NCBI GenBank assembly: GCA_003229235.1
Contig: QIIH01000095.1
Span: forward strand, 1-8,913
Direction: 5' to 3'
DNA: 8,913 nt
Source: Flavobacteriales bacterium
Lineage (GTDB): Bacteria; Bacteroidota; Bacteroidia; Flavobacteriales; Flavobacteriaceae
Numbering within the stretch: the stretch's first letter is position 1; every line of letters starts with the position of its first letter. Of the stretch, positions 1 through 8,695 are shown piece after piece. The notes below the pieces were generated by a model. It was given only the letters and a program-made list of their open reading frames with translations, did no database searches and was not told where the DNA came from. The position numbers and the translations under genes were made by a program.

Positions 1-2
1 AA

Positions 3-620
3 AATGAAATCAATAAAACAGTAGGCGATTTTGATGCAATTAAAGTTTTCGATCTAATTGAGGTCGAAATGATTCAATCTACAGAGAACCGCGTGATAGT
101 AACGGGTTATAATGTAGATGAGGTGAAAATTATGAACGACAATGGTACCCTTAAAATTAGAATGGAGCTTGAGGCTCGTTTTGATGGCAACGACACTTTT
201 GTTAAAGTTTATTTCACTAAGATTAATGAAATTGACGCCAACGAAGGAGCCTATATTACCATGGCCGAGACATTAACTCAAGACAGTGTTGAGTTACGCG
301 CCCAAGAAGGCGGAATTATTAAATTAGAGCTTGAGGTTTCCAACCTTGAGGTAAAAGCAGTCACCGGCGGAATCATTGAACCGTCAGGAACAGTACACAA
401 TCAAGATGTCACTATAAATACTGGCGGAGAATATCAAGCTGAAGACCTAGTGAGCCACACTACAAAAATAAGTATATCTGCGGGAGGCGAAGCTCAAATA
501 TATGCCACACAAAAGGCCGATGTTAGAATTACAGCAGGAGGCGATGTCGATGTTTACGGCAATCCGCCGGAGCTTAAAAAGAAGACGGTACTAGGCGGTA
601 GGGTAAATCGTATAAATTAA
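3..620 (+). CDS. head GIN domain (DUF2807) protein, 5'-partial
   Basis: The reading frame is open from the left edge (first full codon at base 3) to TAA at 618-620, giving 205 residues. The first in-window ATG (base 69) is not the real start: the codons before it read GDFDAIKVFDLIEVEM, the typical beginning of the DUF2807 domain, so the start and probably a signal peptide lie outside the window. The rest is a low-complexity beta-rich fold with repeated GG turns (TGGIIEPSG, TGGEYQ, AGGEAQIYA, AGGDVDVYG) and the usual ending YGNPPELKKKTVLGGRV. Proteins of this family in Bacteroidota are exported and are thought to form a beta-solenoid at the cell envelope. Their biochemical role is unknown, and the 'auto-transporter adhesin' label in databases is only a fold-based guess. 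Family assignment is confident; function is not. Confidence 0.88.
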   Translation, partial: NEINKTVGDFDAIKVFDLIEVEMIQSTENRVIVTGYNVDEVKIMNDNGTLKIRMELEARFDGNDTFVKVYFTKINEIDANEGAYITMAETLTQDSVELRAQEGGIIKLELEVSNLEVKAVTGGIIEPSGTVHNQDVTINTGGEYQAEDLVSHTTKISISAGGEAQIYATQKADVRITAGGDVDVYGNPPELKKKTVLGGRVNRIN

Positions 621-645
621 AGTACGCTTACTAAGTCGTAAAAGG

Positions 646-654
646 TATTATTTG
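646..654 (+). promoter_or_regulatory. possible -7 element for the LysE-family gene (weak)
   Basis: TATTATTTG lies 15 nt before the ATG at 669 in the 48-bp gap after the head-GIN gene. It resembles the Bacteroidota TAnnTTTG element but has three bases instead of two between TA and TTTG, so it may be degenerate. No clear -33 element is visible. The alternative is read-through from the upstream gene. Confidence 0.3.
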
Positions 655-668
655 TACTTTTATACGAT

Positions 669-1361
669 ATGTTAGACGGCTTACCATATGCGGCGATCTA
701 CGGATTCTTATTGGCCTTTGCCTTAGGTCCTGTGTTTTTTACGCTAATCGAAACTGCGATTAGCAAAGGCATTAAGGCCGCGCTATTCTTTAACTTAGGG
801 GCTTTTGTGGCAGACGTTGTCTTTATCGCTTTTGTATATTATAGCACAGAGAAGATACTCGAGAAGCTTCGTAACGACCCTAATCTAATAATTTTTGGAG
901 GCGCTATTCTTATCATCTACGGAATTATTAGCTATGTAAGAACCTCAAAAAGTTTTATAAAAATTGTTCGAGAGCATTACTCTGTTACCACCAAAACCAA
1001 CCTAACCGGTCTTTTCTTTAAAGGATTCTTACTCAATTTTGTAAACTTTGGTGTGTTGGCAGGTTGGATGGGGACGCTAATTATGGCAAACGCACTCACT
1101 ACGACAAAGCAGGGAGTGGTCCTATTTTTAGCAACAGTGTTGGTTGTGTTCTTTGGCACAGACTTAGCTAAAATTACTTTAGCCAAAAAACTAAAAAGCA
1201 AGCTTACACCACGCCTTATCTTTAAAACCAAAAAATGGGTAAGTATCTTGATTGTAGGCTTTGGCTTGCTTTTGCTTTATCAAGGATTCTTCCCGAGCGA
1301 AAAACTTAAACAAGAAATAGAAGATCAATTTCCTATAATTGAGCAATCGATAAACCCATAA
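669..1361 (+). CDS. LysE/RhtB-family membrane transporter
   Basis: The 230-residue protein has about six hydrophobic segments at roughly residues 7-29, 38-58, 72-91, 113-140, 148-167 and 190-208. The first helix carries ALGPVFFT, matching the GP motif near the N-terminus of LysE exporters, and GFLLNFVNFGVLAGW matches the conserved central motif, although Phe-Gly replaces the more usual Pro after the second Asn. The family exports amino acids or related small molecules across the inner membrane. The substrate cannot be read from sequence. A short charged cytoplasmic tail (EKLKQEIEDQ) ends the protein. The ATG at 669 is chosen because the hydrophobic segment follows directly and the length fits the family. 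The gene sits 48 bp after the head-GIN gene on the same strand and ends one base before a strong hairpin terminator. Confidence 0.85.
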   Translation: MLDGLPYAAIYGFLLAFALGPVFFTLIETAISKGIKAALFFNLGAFVADVVFIAFVYYSTEKILEKLRNDPNLIIFGGAILIIYGIISYVRTSKSFIKIVREHYSVTTKTNLTGLFFKGFLLNFVNFGVLAGWMGTLIMANALTTTKQGVVLFLATVLVVFFGTDLAKITLAKKLKSKLTPRLIFKTKKWVSILIVGFGLLLLYQGFFPSEKLKQEIEDQFPIIEQSINP

Positions 1362-1389
1362 AAAAAACCCTAAGTGATTAGGGTTTTTT
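1362..1389. terminator. bidirectional intrinsic terminator
   Basis: A perfect 12-bp inverted repeat, AAAAAACCCTAA, loop GTGA, then TTAGGGTTTTTT, starts immediately after the LysE-family stop codon. The T run follows the CCCTAA/TTAGGG stem on both strands, so it can also stop transcripts leaving tRNA-Cys (3' end at 1394) from the other side. Confidence 0.88.
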
Positions 1390-1393
1390 GTTG

Positions 1394-1464
1394 AGGCATC
1401 GAGCGGATTCGAACCGCTGTACAAGCTTTTGCAGAGCTGCGCCTAGCCACTCGGCCACGATGCC
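1394..1464 (-). tRNA. tRNA-Cys (anticodon GCA)
   Basis: On the minus strand a cloverleaf can be drawn: acceptor arms GGCATCG and CGATGCC pair over 7 bp. The D arm is GCC...GGC, the anticodon loop CTGCAAA holds GCA (plus-strand 1430-1432), and the T arm is AGCGG-TTCGAAT-CCGCT. The discriminator base is T (U73), as expected for tRNA-Cys, and the 3' CCA is not encoded. The pair at the base of the anticodon stem appears to be a C-T mismatch, while the other four pairs are sound. The tRNA lies downstream of folB on the same strand but has its own -7 element (1475-1482) and shares the terminator at 1362-1389. Confidence 0.95.
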
Positions 1465-1474
1465 TTTAAGAGGG

Positions 1475-1482
1475 CAAATGTA
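1475..1482 (-). promoter_or_regulatory. -7 promoter element for tRNA-Cys
   Basis: The minus strand reads TACATTTG, an exact match to the Bacteroidota TAnnTTTG element, ending 10 nt before the tRNA 5' end at 1464. This fits a transcript starting only a few bases before the mature tRNA. No convincing -33 TTG is seen. Confidence 0.65.
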
Positions 1483-1519
1483 AAAAAAATAGTCATAACA
1501 GCCCTATAATTTTAAGATT

Positions 1520-1876
1520 TTAGCGTACAGTAGTTAGACTCACTTCAACCATCTTGACATCACCTCCAATAGGCGGGTTCATTTTAGCCACAGCAACTGT
1601 TACAGCGCTTACTAGGCTGTGCTGGTTAAGCACGCGATCGTTGATTCGTTTTGCGACTACCTCTAGTAATTTCGCCCGTATCGCCATCTCTTCGGCGATA
1701 ATCGTATTGAGCGAAACATAGTCTACAGTGTGGTCTAAATCGTCGCTTTCACAGGACTGGTTTAGATTGGCCGTAACACTTAATTGCACAAGATAGCTAG
1801 ACCCTACCAGCTCTTCTTCCTTAAGACAGCCGTGATGGGCGTAAACTCTAACGTCTTTTAAACAAATGATTCCCAC
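1520..1876 (-). CDS. folB: dihydroneopterin aldolase
   Basis: FolB converts 7,8-dihydroneopterin to 6-hydroxymethyl-7,8-dihydropterin and glycolaldehyde in cytoplasmic folate synthesis. The protein is 118 residues from a GTG start, the normal length for the family. Visible hallmarks are the N-terminal strand GIICLKDVRVYAHHGC, the EEE cluster at 20-22 that supplies the catalytic/substrate-binding Glu region, HTVDY at 49-53, and VAKMNPPIGG near the C-terminus with the conserved Lys at about 98. The open frame extends 57 bases further upstream to 1933. The GTG at 1874-1876 is preferred because homologues begin with MGxIxLxxIRVYAxHG, and because the promoter element at 1891-1898 lies inside the longer version. 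The gene is divergent from glnS, and tRNA-Cys lies 55 bp downstream. Confidence 0.92.
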   Translation of the reverse strand: MGIICLKDVRVYAHHGCLKEEELVGSSYLVQLSVTANLNQSCESDDLDHTVDYVSLNTIIAEEMAIRAKLLEVVAKRINDRVLNQHSLVSAVTVAVAKMNPPIGGDVKMVEVSLTTVR

Positions 1877-1890
1877 AAAAAAAGTTTTGG

Positions 1891-1898
1891 CAAAGATA
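1891..1898 (-). promoter_or_regulatory. -7 promoter element for folB
   Basis: The minus strand reads TATCTTTG, an exact TAnnTTTG match 14 nt before the proposed GTG start (1876). The implied leader is very short. It supports the shorter folB start, since a start at 1933 would lie upstream of the promoter. Confidence 0.6.
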
Positions 1899-1917
1899 GA
1901 TTTTTCTTGGTTTTTGA

Positions 1918-1925
1918 TACCTTTG
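1918..1925 (+). promoter_or_regulatory. -7 promoter element for glnS
   Basis: TACCTTTG matches TAnnTTTG and ends 17 nt before the glnS ATG at 1943. It is back-to-back with the folB element, with 19 bp between them, so the two divergent promoters share upstream DNA. No clear -33 TTG is seen at the usual distance. Confidence 0.6.
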
Positions 1926-1942
1926 CAGCTCATAAAAAACTA

Positions 1943-3964
1943 ATGGGCAGCACAGACAAGTCGCTTAATTTTATTGAGCATATTATAGAAGACGATCTCC
2001 GGAAGAACTATTTCAGGGAGCAGCTGCGATTTAGATTTCCTCCAGAGCCCAATGGGTATTTGCACGTGGGTCACGCCTCTGCGATCTGTCTTAACTTTGG
2101 GCTAGGCCTGCGATACAACGCGCCAGTTAACTTGCGATTTGACGATACAAACCCAGCAAAAGAAGAGCAAGAGTTTGTTGATGCGATAAAAAAAGACATT
2201 GAATGGCTTGGTTATAAATGGGATAAAGAATGTTATGCCTCAGACTATTTTGAGCAGCTTTACAATTGGGCTATTCAACTTATTGAAGCCGAGAAAGCTT
2301 ATGTAGACTCACAATCTTCTGATATTATCGCCGAACAAAAGGGAAGCCCAACAACGGTTGGCACAAACAGCCCTTACAGAGAACGCTCTGTTGACGAAAA
2401 CCTTGAGCTATTCAGAAAAATGAAAAATGGCGAAGAGCCAGAAGGTGCCCATGTATTACGAGCAAAAATAGACATGAGCTCCTCTAATATGCTAATGCGA
2501 GATCCTGTGATGTATCGCGTTTTACACAAACACCACCACAGAACAGGTAATGATTGGAGCATCTTCCCGCTCTACGATTGGGCGCATGGCGAAAGCGATT
2601 ATTACGAGCAAGTGTCGCATTCGTTTTGTACGCTAGAGTTTTTGCCTCATCGCGAGTTATATGATTGGTTTTTAGACCAAATTCATAAGCCAACACAACT
2701 AAGGCCTAAACAACGAGAATTTGCACGTCGCAATATTAGCCATACGGTAGTAAGTAAACGCAAATTAGCCAAACTAGTAGAACAGGGATCGGTTACAGGA
2801 TGGGACGACCCTAGAATGCCTACTATTTCTGGTATGAGACGAAGGGGATACACGCCAACAGCGATTAAAAATTTTGTAGAAAGCATAGGAGTGGCAAAGC
2901 GCGAAAACCTGATAGACGTAAGCCACTTAGAATATAATGTCCGCGAAGATTTAAACAAAACAGCAACCCGTGTTATGGCTGTTTTAAACCCAATTTCTTT
3001 AATAATTAACAACTATCCCGAAGGCAAAGAAGAATGGGTGTCTAACGACAATAACCCCGAGAACGCTAATTCTGGTTCTCACCAACAGCCTTTTTGTAAA
3101 GTGTTGCTAATAGAGCGAGAAGACTTTAAAGAAGACGCGGGAAGTAAGTTTTTTAGGCTTTCCCTAGGGAAAGAAGTAAGGCTTAAAAACGCCTATATTA
3201 TCAAGGGAGAGACTATCGTTAAAGACGAGAAAGGAAACATAACAGAGGTTCATTGTAGTTATGACCCGGAGAGTTTAAGTGGCAGCGGAACAGAGGCAAG
3301 TATGCGCCGCGTGAAGGGAACACTACATTGGGTTTCTAAAGCACATGCTTTTGCTGCAGACGTTCGCAGTTACGACCGTTTGTTTACTGACGAATCGCCA
3401 GACACTCACAAAGACAAAGACTTTATGGAATTTGTTAATCCAAATTCGTTAGAGGTGTTAACCGCATATTGCGAGCCGTTTTTAAATGAGGCTAAAGCTG
3501 GAGATCGTTTTCAGTTTCAGCGTATTGGATATTTTTGTGTAGATCCGGACACCACTTCAGAAAAGATGGTCTTTAACAAAACGGTTGGTTTAAAAGACAC
3601 TTGGGCCAAACAAAAACCACAACAGCCCCAAGCACAAAAACAAAGCAACAATCAGCCGAGACAAGAACGCCCAGCGATAGAACAAATTAAACAATTAGGC
3701 AAAAAGTTTACCAACTTCCCAGAAGATAAGCAAGCCATGATGGCTCAAAAAATTACTGAGCTTGCGGGGGCGGTTCCTATTCAAGATTTAGCCCCATTGT
3801 TTGGCACTGCTGCAAAAAAGATAGGTACACGAATTGCTACGCTACTCACGCTAAAAGTGCTTTTAGAAAACGGACTAGAGCGAAATGATCAGATTCAAGA
3901 TTTTGTAGATAGCGCAAAAGAAGACAGGTACCCGTATTTGTCTAACCTAGCCAAAGGGCTTTAA
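1943..3964 (+). CDS. glnS: glutaminyl-tRNA synthetase with C-terminal extension
   Basis: This class I synthetase charges tRNA-Gln with glutamine in the cytoplasm. The ATG at 1943 gives 673 residues. Earlier in-frame TTG codons overlap the promoter element and were not used. The catalytic core shows RFPPEPNGYLHVGH (HIGH motif at 41-44), NLRFDDTNP at 63-71, and the GlnRS form of the KMSKS loop, VVSKRKL at 269-275, followed by GWDDPRMPTISGMRRRGY. The two-barrel anticodon-binding region runs from about 335 to 550 and ends at the usual TVGLKDTW. The E. coli enzyme stops near here (554 residues). This one continues about 117 residues: a Gln/Lys/Pro-rich linker (557-576), then a mostly helical domain (577-673). 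That domain is in the position where some bacterial GlnRS carry a YqeY/GatB-like tRNA-binding domain, but I cannot confirm similarity by eye. It converges on 3979-4503 with a 14-bp gap and no visible terminator. Confidence 0.95.
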   Translation: MGSTDKSLNFIEHIIEDDLRKNYFREQLRFRFPPEPNGYLHVGHASAICLNFGLGLRYNAPVNLRFDDTNPAKEEQEFVDAIKKDIEWLGYKWDKECYASDYFEQLYNWAIQLIEAEKAYVDSQSSDIIAEQKGSPTTVGTNSPYRERSVDENLELFRKMKNGEEPEGAHVLRAKIDMSSSNMLMRDPVMYRVLHKHHHRTGNDWSIFPLYDWAHGESDYYEQVSHSFCTLEFLPHRELYDWFLDQIHKPTQLRPKQREFARRNISHTVVSKRKLAKLVEQGSVTGWDDPRMPTISGMRRRGYTPTAIKNFVESIGVAKRENLIDVSHLEYNVREDLNKTATRVMAVLNPISLIINNYPEGKEEWVSNDNNPENANSGSHQQPFCKVLLIEREDFKEDAGSKFFRLSLGKEVRLKNAYIIKGETIVKDEKGNITEVHCSYDPESLSGSGTEASMRRVKGTLHWVSKAHAFAADVRSYDRLFTDESPDTHKDKDFMEFVNPNSLEVLTAYCEPFLNEAKAGDRFQFQRIGYFCVDPDTTSEKMVFNKTVGLKDTWAKQKPQQPQAQKQSNNQPRQERPAIEQIKQLGKKFTNFPEDKQAMMAQKITELAGAVPIQDLAPLFGTAAKKIGTRIATLLTLKVLLENGLERNDQIQDFVDSAKEDRYPYLSNLAKGL

Positions 3965-3978
3965 TTTTTGATTATCTC

Positions 3979-4503
3979 TTAATGTTGCACGGTTTTTCTA
4001 ACATCGTCAGGGATTTCGAGTTCTGTTTTAAAACCTGGTAAGATCATATCTAACAAAGCGGCGTTTTTAAGCTGAGCGGCCTCCACAAAATACCATTGTG
4101 ATATAGCGTCATCATAAATTCCAAACAAGTAACTTGTGGAGAGTATAGAAGATGTCTCGCCTTTAATAACCACTTTATTTTCTACAACACAGCGATATTG
4201 TTCTTCTTCGCGAGCAAAATCAATGATAGCGGTTACCTCACTAGATTCAAAACTTAAACCCTGCTCTTTTAATCCATTCATCGCCTCTGCCACAATGACC
4301 AAGGCCGCTTCTTTTCCGCCCATTAATTCTAAAACACCCGGTAATGTATAATTTAAAACAGTGTCATAATCGCCTGCAATTGTGGCATCGCTGGTTATTT
4401 TGGCCTGCGCCATTGCCAAATCTTTAAGTTCTTGCTCGGTTTGGGCGTTGCTTATTGGGACCACTGCTACAAACAGCAAAAACCCTAAAATGTATTTTAT
4501 CAT
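3979..4503 (-). CDS. small secreted or periplasmic protein of unknown function
   Basis: I do not recognise a named family. The 174-residue product begins with a clear signal peptide (MIKYILGFLLFVAVVPISNAQ, given here as 21 residues minus the final Q: cleavage probably just before or after that Q). The mature part has an N-terminal helix (ELKDLAMAQAKITSDAT), then AGDYDTVLNYTLPGVLELMGG. Alternating strands follow, with a basic segment VENKVVIKGETSS and a late aromatic strand SQWYFVEAA. Helix-then-sheet order at this size suggests an NTF2/SnoaL-like cone fold, which is inference only. Its ATG overlaps the stop codon of the SPFH gene by one base (TAATG), so it is probably translated by coupling with that gene and may act with it at the membrane. 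The 3' end is 14 bp from the glnS stop. Confidence 0.8.
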   Translation of the reverse strand: MIKYILGFLLFVAVVPISNAQTEQELKDLAMAQAKITSDATIAGDYDTVLNYTLPGVLELMGGKEAALVIVAEAMNGLKEQGLSFESSEVTAIIDFAREEEQYRCVVENKVVIKGETSSILSTSYLFGIYDDAISQWYFVEAAQLKNAALLDMILPGFKTELEIPDDVRKTVQH

Positions 4504-5450
4504 TAATCTTCAGATTTATTTGGGCCGATACCCTTTGCGGCGTTTTGCTTTTTCATCTCTTCGCCAATTTGGTTACTCGCCGTAAAAGAAGCAATCATAT
4601 TGTTTAACATATCACTACCCGCCTGTGGCGAATTAGGTAATAATATTAGATTCGAATTTACATTCTCCCCTATCGATTGCAAGGTATCGTAATGCTGTGT
4701 TACAACAATTAACGCAGAGGCTTCCTGCGAGTTGATGCCTACCTTGTTTAGCACATCGACACTTTCTTCGAGACCACGCGCAATTTCTCTTCGCTGATCT
4801 GCAATACCCTGTCCCTGCAAACGCTTGCTTTCTGCCTCTGCACGTGCCTTAGCTACTATTTTAATGCGTTCGGCTTCTGCCTCGTACTCAGCCGCTACTT
4901 TTTCGCGCTCAGCGGCATTAATTCGGTTCATAGCATTCTTTACTTGAATGTCTGGATCGATGTCTGTTACTAGGGTTTTAATAATGTCGTAACCATAACT
5001 AATCATGGCTTCGTTTAATTCTCGTTTTACAGCGATAGCAATATCGTCTTTACGTTCAAAAACGTCGTCGAGTTTCATTTTAGGAACTTCGGCGCGCACC
5101 ACATCAAAAACATAAGAAGTCATTTGATCGTGCGGACTTTCTAAACGATAAAAGGCGTCGTAAACCTTATCTTTTATAACTTGAAACTGAACCGATATTT
5201 TTAAACGCACAAATACATCGTCTTTGGTTTTGGTCTCTACCAAGACGTCTAGTTCCTGAATTTTTAAGTTAATACGTCCTGCGATACGGTCGACCAGCGG
5301 TATTTTAAACCGAAGCCCGGAAGTTCTGGCGGATAAAAACCTTCCAAAACGCTCTACAATAGCCGAGGTTTGCTGCTTTACGGTGAAAATGGCCGAAAAC
5401 AAGACCAACAGTGAAAATAAAACGACTGGAACGACAAAAAGATAGCCCAT
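4503..5450 (-). CDS. SPFH/band-7 (stomatin-prohibitin family) membrane protein
   Basis: The 315-residue protein has one N-terminal membrane segment (about 3-25) followed directly by the band-7 domain: VKQQTSAIVERFGRF at 24-38, GLRFKIPLVDRI at 45-56, KTKDDVFVRLKISVQFQV at 74-91, and TDIDPDIQVKNAMNRINAAEREKVAA at about 162-187. A charged Ala/Glu/Arg/Lys-rich coiled coil covers about 178-225, then a Gly/Asn-rich tail. Stomatin-like proteins of this type form large oligomers on membranes and are often linked to membrane proteases or domain organisation; the specific role here is unknown. The ATG at 5450 is used because homologues begin with the membrane segment. The longer open frame to 5609 overlaps the divergent gene and its promoter. 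It forms a two-gene unit with the secreted protein at 3979-4503 (1-bp overlap). Confidence 0.92.
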   Translation of the reverse strand: MGYLFVVPVVLFSLLVLFSAIFTVKQQTSAIVERFGRFLSARTSGLRFKIPLVDRIAGRINLKIQELDVLVETKTKDDVFVRLKISVQFQVIKDKVYDAFYRLESPHDQMTSYVFDVVRAEVPKMKLDDVFERKDDIAIAVKRELNEAMISYGYDIIKTLVTDIDPDIQVKNAMNRINAAEREKVAAEYEAEAERIKIVAKARAEAESKRLQGQGIADQRREIARGLEESVDVLNKVGINSQEASALIVVTQHYDTLQSIGENVNSNLILLPNSPQAGSDMLNNMIASFTASNQIGEEMKKQNAAKGIGPNKSED

Positions 5451-5491
5451 GGTGTTGTGATTTATGTTAGAAAAATAAGAGAGAGAAGATA

Positions 5492-5499
5492 CAAAAATA
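5492..5499 (-). promoter_or_regulatory. -7 promoter element for the SPFH operon
   Basis: The minus strand reads TATTTTTG, an exact TAnnTTTG match 41 nt before the SPFH ATG at 5450. It predicts a leader of about 35 nt. It lies 4 bp from the oppositely directed element at 5504-5511. Confidence 0.55.
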
Positions 5500-5503
5500 A
5501 GCA

Positions 5504-5511
5504 TACATTTG
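5504..5511 (+). promoter_or_regulatory. -7 promoter element for the outer-membrane protein gene
   Basis: TACATTTG matches TAnnTTTG and ends 18 nt before the ATG at 5530. It is identical to the element of tRNA-Cys. The in-frame TTG at 5509 lies inside this element, which argues against that codon as the translation start. Confidence 0.6.
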
Positions 5512-5529
5512 CACCTTATTTGGTATACT

Positions 5530-6200
5530 ATGAGGCTCAAAAACCTACTTTTTGTTACAGTTTTTTCATTATTTTTTTTACAATCATTAGCGCAACGTCG
5601 TAATAGCAATTATAACAAAATTGGTATTTCTGCCGGAGTAGTATCCGCTAATATCGATTCAGACGATTTAAATTTTAGCGCTGGACAAGGCTTTACTGCG
5701 ACTGTCGAAACCAGAGGGTCCTTTAGCAGAATCGTAGACTTTATCTATGCGATAAGCTTTTTTGATGCAGCGATGGAGATCGAAACTAGCGCTGTAGGAG
5801 GTGCTCCGCAAGGCCTTGCCACAGCAGAAATGTCTACAATGAAAATGTCTTCTGTACAGCTACAATTTTTGGCCAGCCTAAATATTTTTAGACACCATCT
5901 AAGCATTGAGGCTGGTCCTGCGTTTGCAATTCAGGGGAAGTTTAAGCCTCAAGATGACGCAGACGAAAACCGATTTGTAACAGGCTATAATAATGTGACA
6001 TTAGCCTCCCTGCGCGAAACATCTACATTCGATTTTAGAGGAGTAATTGGCCTTACGGCTGGGTTCGAACCTGTTCGAGTAAGCTTGATGTACATAAGAG
6101 GGTTTACCAATACATTTAGTGGCTTGCAACAGGCAAATACAGAGTCTGCCGACTTTTCTGGAAACACAAACTATCTTGCGCTTCGCGGAATTATTTACTT

Positions 6201-6204
<4 letters not shown>
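5530..6204 (+). CDS. putative outer-membrane beta-barrel protein
   Basis: The 224-residue product starts at ATG 5530 with a strong signal peptide (MRLKNLLFVTVFSLFFLQSLAQ is 22 residues in total, cleavage expected at or near LAQ). The mature protein alternates amphipathic strands with turns and ends in an aromatic strand, NYLALRGIIYF, with a C-terminal Phe typical of outer-membrane barrels. Strands such as YAISFFDAAMEIE, VQLQFLASLNIF, LSIEAGPAFAIQGKF, GVIGLTAGFEPVRVSLMYIRGF fit a small 8- to 10-stranded barrel in the general PorT-like/OmpW-sized group common in Bacteroidota. It does not look like T9SS PorT itself. The function is unknown. It diverges from the SPFH operon, and its stop codon overlaps the gltX stop codon on the other strand (6201-6203 shared). 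Confidence 0.8.
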
Positions 6205-7698
<1,494 letters not shown>

Positions 7699-7713
7699 TT
7701 ATTATTATTCTTG

Positions 7714-7721
7714 CAAAGTTA
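7714..7721 (-). promoter_or_regulatory. -7 promoter element for gltX
   Basis: The minus strand reads TAACTTTG, an exact TAnnTTTG match 18 nt before the ATG at 7695. This supports 7695, not 7679, as the true gltX start. The leader is A/T-rich (AATAATAATAAG) with no Shine-Dalgarno sequence, normal for Bacteroidota. Confidence 0.6.
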
Positions 7722-7769
7722 AGGCATAATTATTTCTATCATTATAAATTAAACGCTAAATTAAATGCT

Positions 7770-8562
7770 ATGAAAAATATACTGTCCTTAATCGTTTTTA
7801 TGTTTTGTTTCTCCCTTGTTTCTGCTCAATGGGAGCAAATTGGCGCACAGGTTAATGGCGACGAAGAGGATAATCGGTTTGGTGTATCGACAGCAATGAA
7901 TCAGACCAGAGATCGCATGGTCGTGGGCTCTCAATCAACGGTAGCAGGAACGGTGGATTATGTAAAAGTCTTTGAATACAATGGCTCTAATTGGGAATAA
8001 TTAGGAAGCACTTTATTTGGCGATGTGGCCGACGATGATTTTGGCGCGACAGTGGATATTAATAATGAAGGCAGCCTCTTAGCTATTTCGGATTCTTTTA
8101 ATGATATGGGAACAGGAAAAATCAATTTTTATATTAGAGAGGGAGATAATTGGATATTACAGGACGAAATGCTTATTGGTGAAACCTCGAATGAATTTTT
8201 AGGAACTTCTATCGACTTTAACGCCTCTGGCGAAATTTTGTCGGTTGGCGGCAAGGGAGACCTGGACTTTGTTGGATATGCAAGAGCGTATGGTAATGAA
8301 GAAATTCTTAACACATCTCAAGTTGATAGTAGTCGAATAGAACTCTACCCCAACCCCAACAACGGCCAGTTTACTGTAACCATCGGTAATCAAGAACCTC
8401 CAAGCTGTTACTCTGGTAAATGCACTTGGGCAGCAAGTTGAGGTTAATTATGTGTTTGCGAATGGAAGCATTCAGATAGAAACTACAGCGGCGGCGGGCG
8501 TATATTATCTTCGATTGGAGGCTTCGAACACAGTTTCGACTAAGAAACTTGTGATTAAATAG
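7770..8562 (+). pseudogene. T9SS-exported repeat protein, degraded (nonsense plus frameshift)
   Basis: The gene begins with a signal peptide (MKNILSLIVFMFCFSLVSAQ). Two to three related segments follow, of the kind seen in FG-GAP-like surface proteins: WEQIGAQVNGDEEDNRFG, WE*LGSTLFGDVADDDFG, and a weaker NWILQDEMLIGETSNEFLG, each followed by strands (MVVGSQ, LLAISDSFND, ILSVGG). A TAA at 7998-8000 falls where the first repeat has Gln (WEQIG), so a single C-to-T change of CAA explains it. The C-terminus is a T9SS type A sorting domain beginning IELYPNPNNGQFTVTIG. At about 8400 one extra base (or two lost) shifts the frame, and the rest continues from CAA 8401 as QAVTLVNALGQQVEV to GVYYLRLEAS and KKLVIK, ending TAG 8560-8562. 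No TAnnTTTG element is seen upstream. The specific function is unknown. Confidence 0.8.
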
Positions 8563-8628
8563 GCGCTTTAAGTTTTAGGCTTTTGCCTTTGGATTGGTTT
8601 TTGCTGTACTTAAACCCTTGTTAAATAC

Positions 8629-8661
8629 CCCTAAGCTCGCAAATAAAATTGCAATTTAGGG
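8629..8661. repeat. imperfect inverted repeat with nested inner stem
   Basis: CCCTAA (8629-8634) pairs with TTAGGG (8656-8661), and inside them GCAA (8639-8642) pairs with TTGC (8649-8652) around loop ATAAAA. No T run follows on either strand, so a terminator role is only possible. The outer stem sequence is the same CCCTAA/TTAGGG used in the terminator at 1362-1389. Confidence 0.4.
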
Positions 8662-8695
8662 CTTACCTTATGATAAAAATTATGTGTCGAGATTA

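Noticed and set aside
1877..1933. N-terminal extension of folB to 1933
   Set aside because: It overlaps the folB promoter element, comes within 10 bp of the glnS start, and adds 19 residues not found in FolB; the GTG at 1876 gives the normal length.
1907..1942. TTG-started extension of glnS
   Set aside because: It covers the -7 element TACCTTTG, so it would lie mostly upstream of the transcript; ATG 1943 fits the family start.
2374..3012. Several minus-strand open frames inside glnS
   Set aside because: They have no family features, promoter or signal peptide and are explained as shadows of the strongly conserved glnS frame.
5451..5609. 53-residue N-terminal extension of the SPFH protein
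   Set aside because: It runs through both divergent promoters and into the signal-peptide region of the opposite gene; homologues start at the membrane segment (MGYLF).
7998..8000. Programmed read-through or recoded TAA in the T9SS gene
   Set aside because: No recoding signal is visible, other genes here use TAA as a normal stop, and a second lesion downstream points to decay or sequence error.
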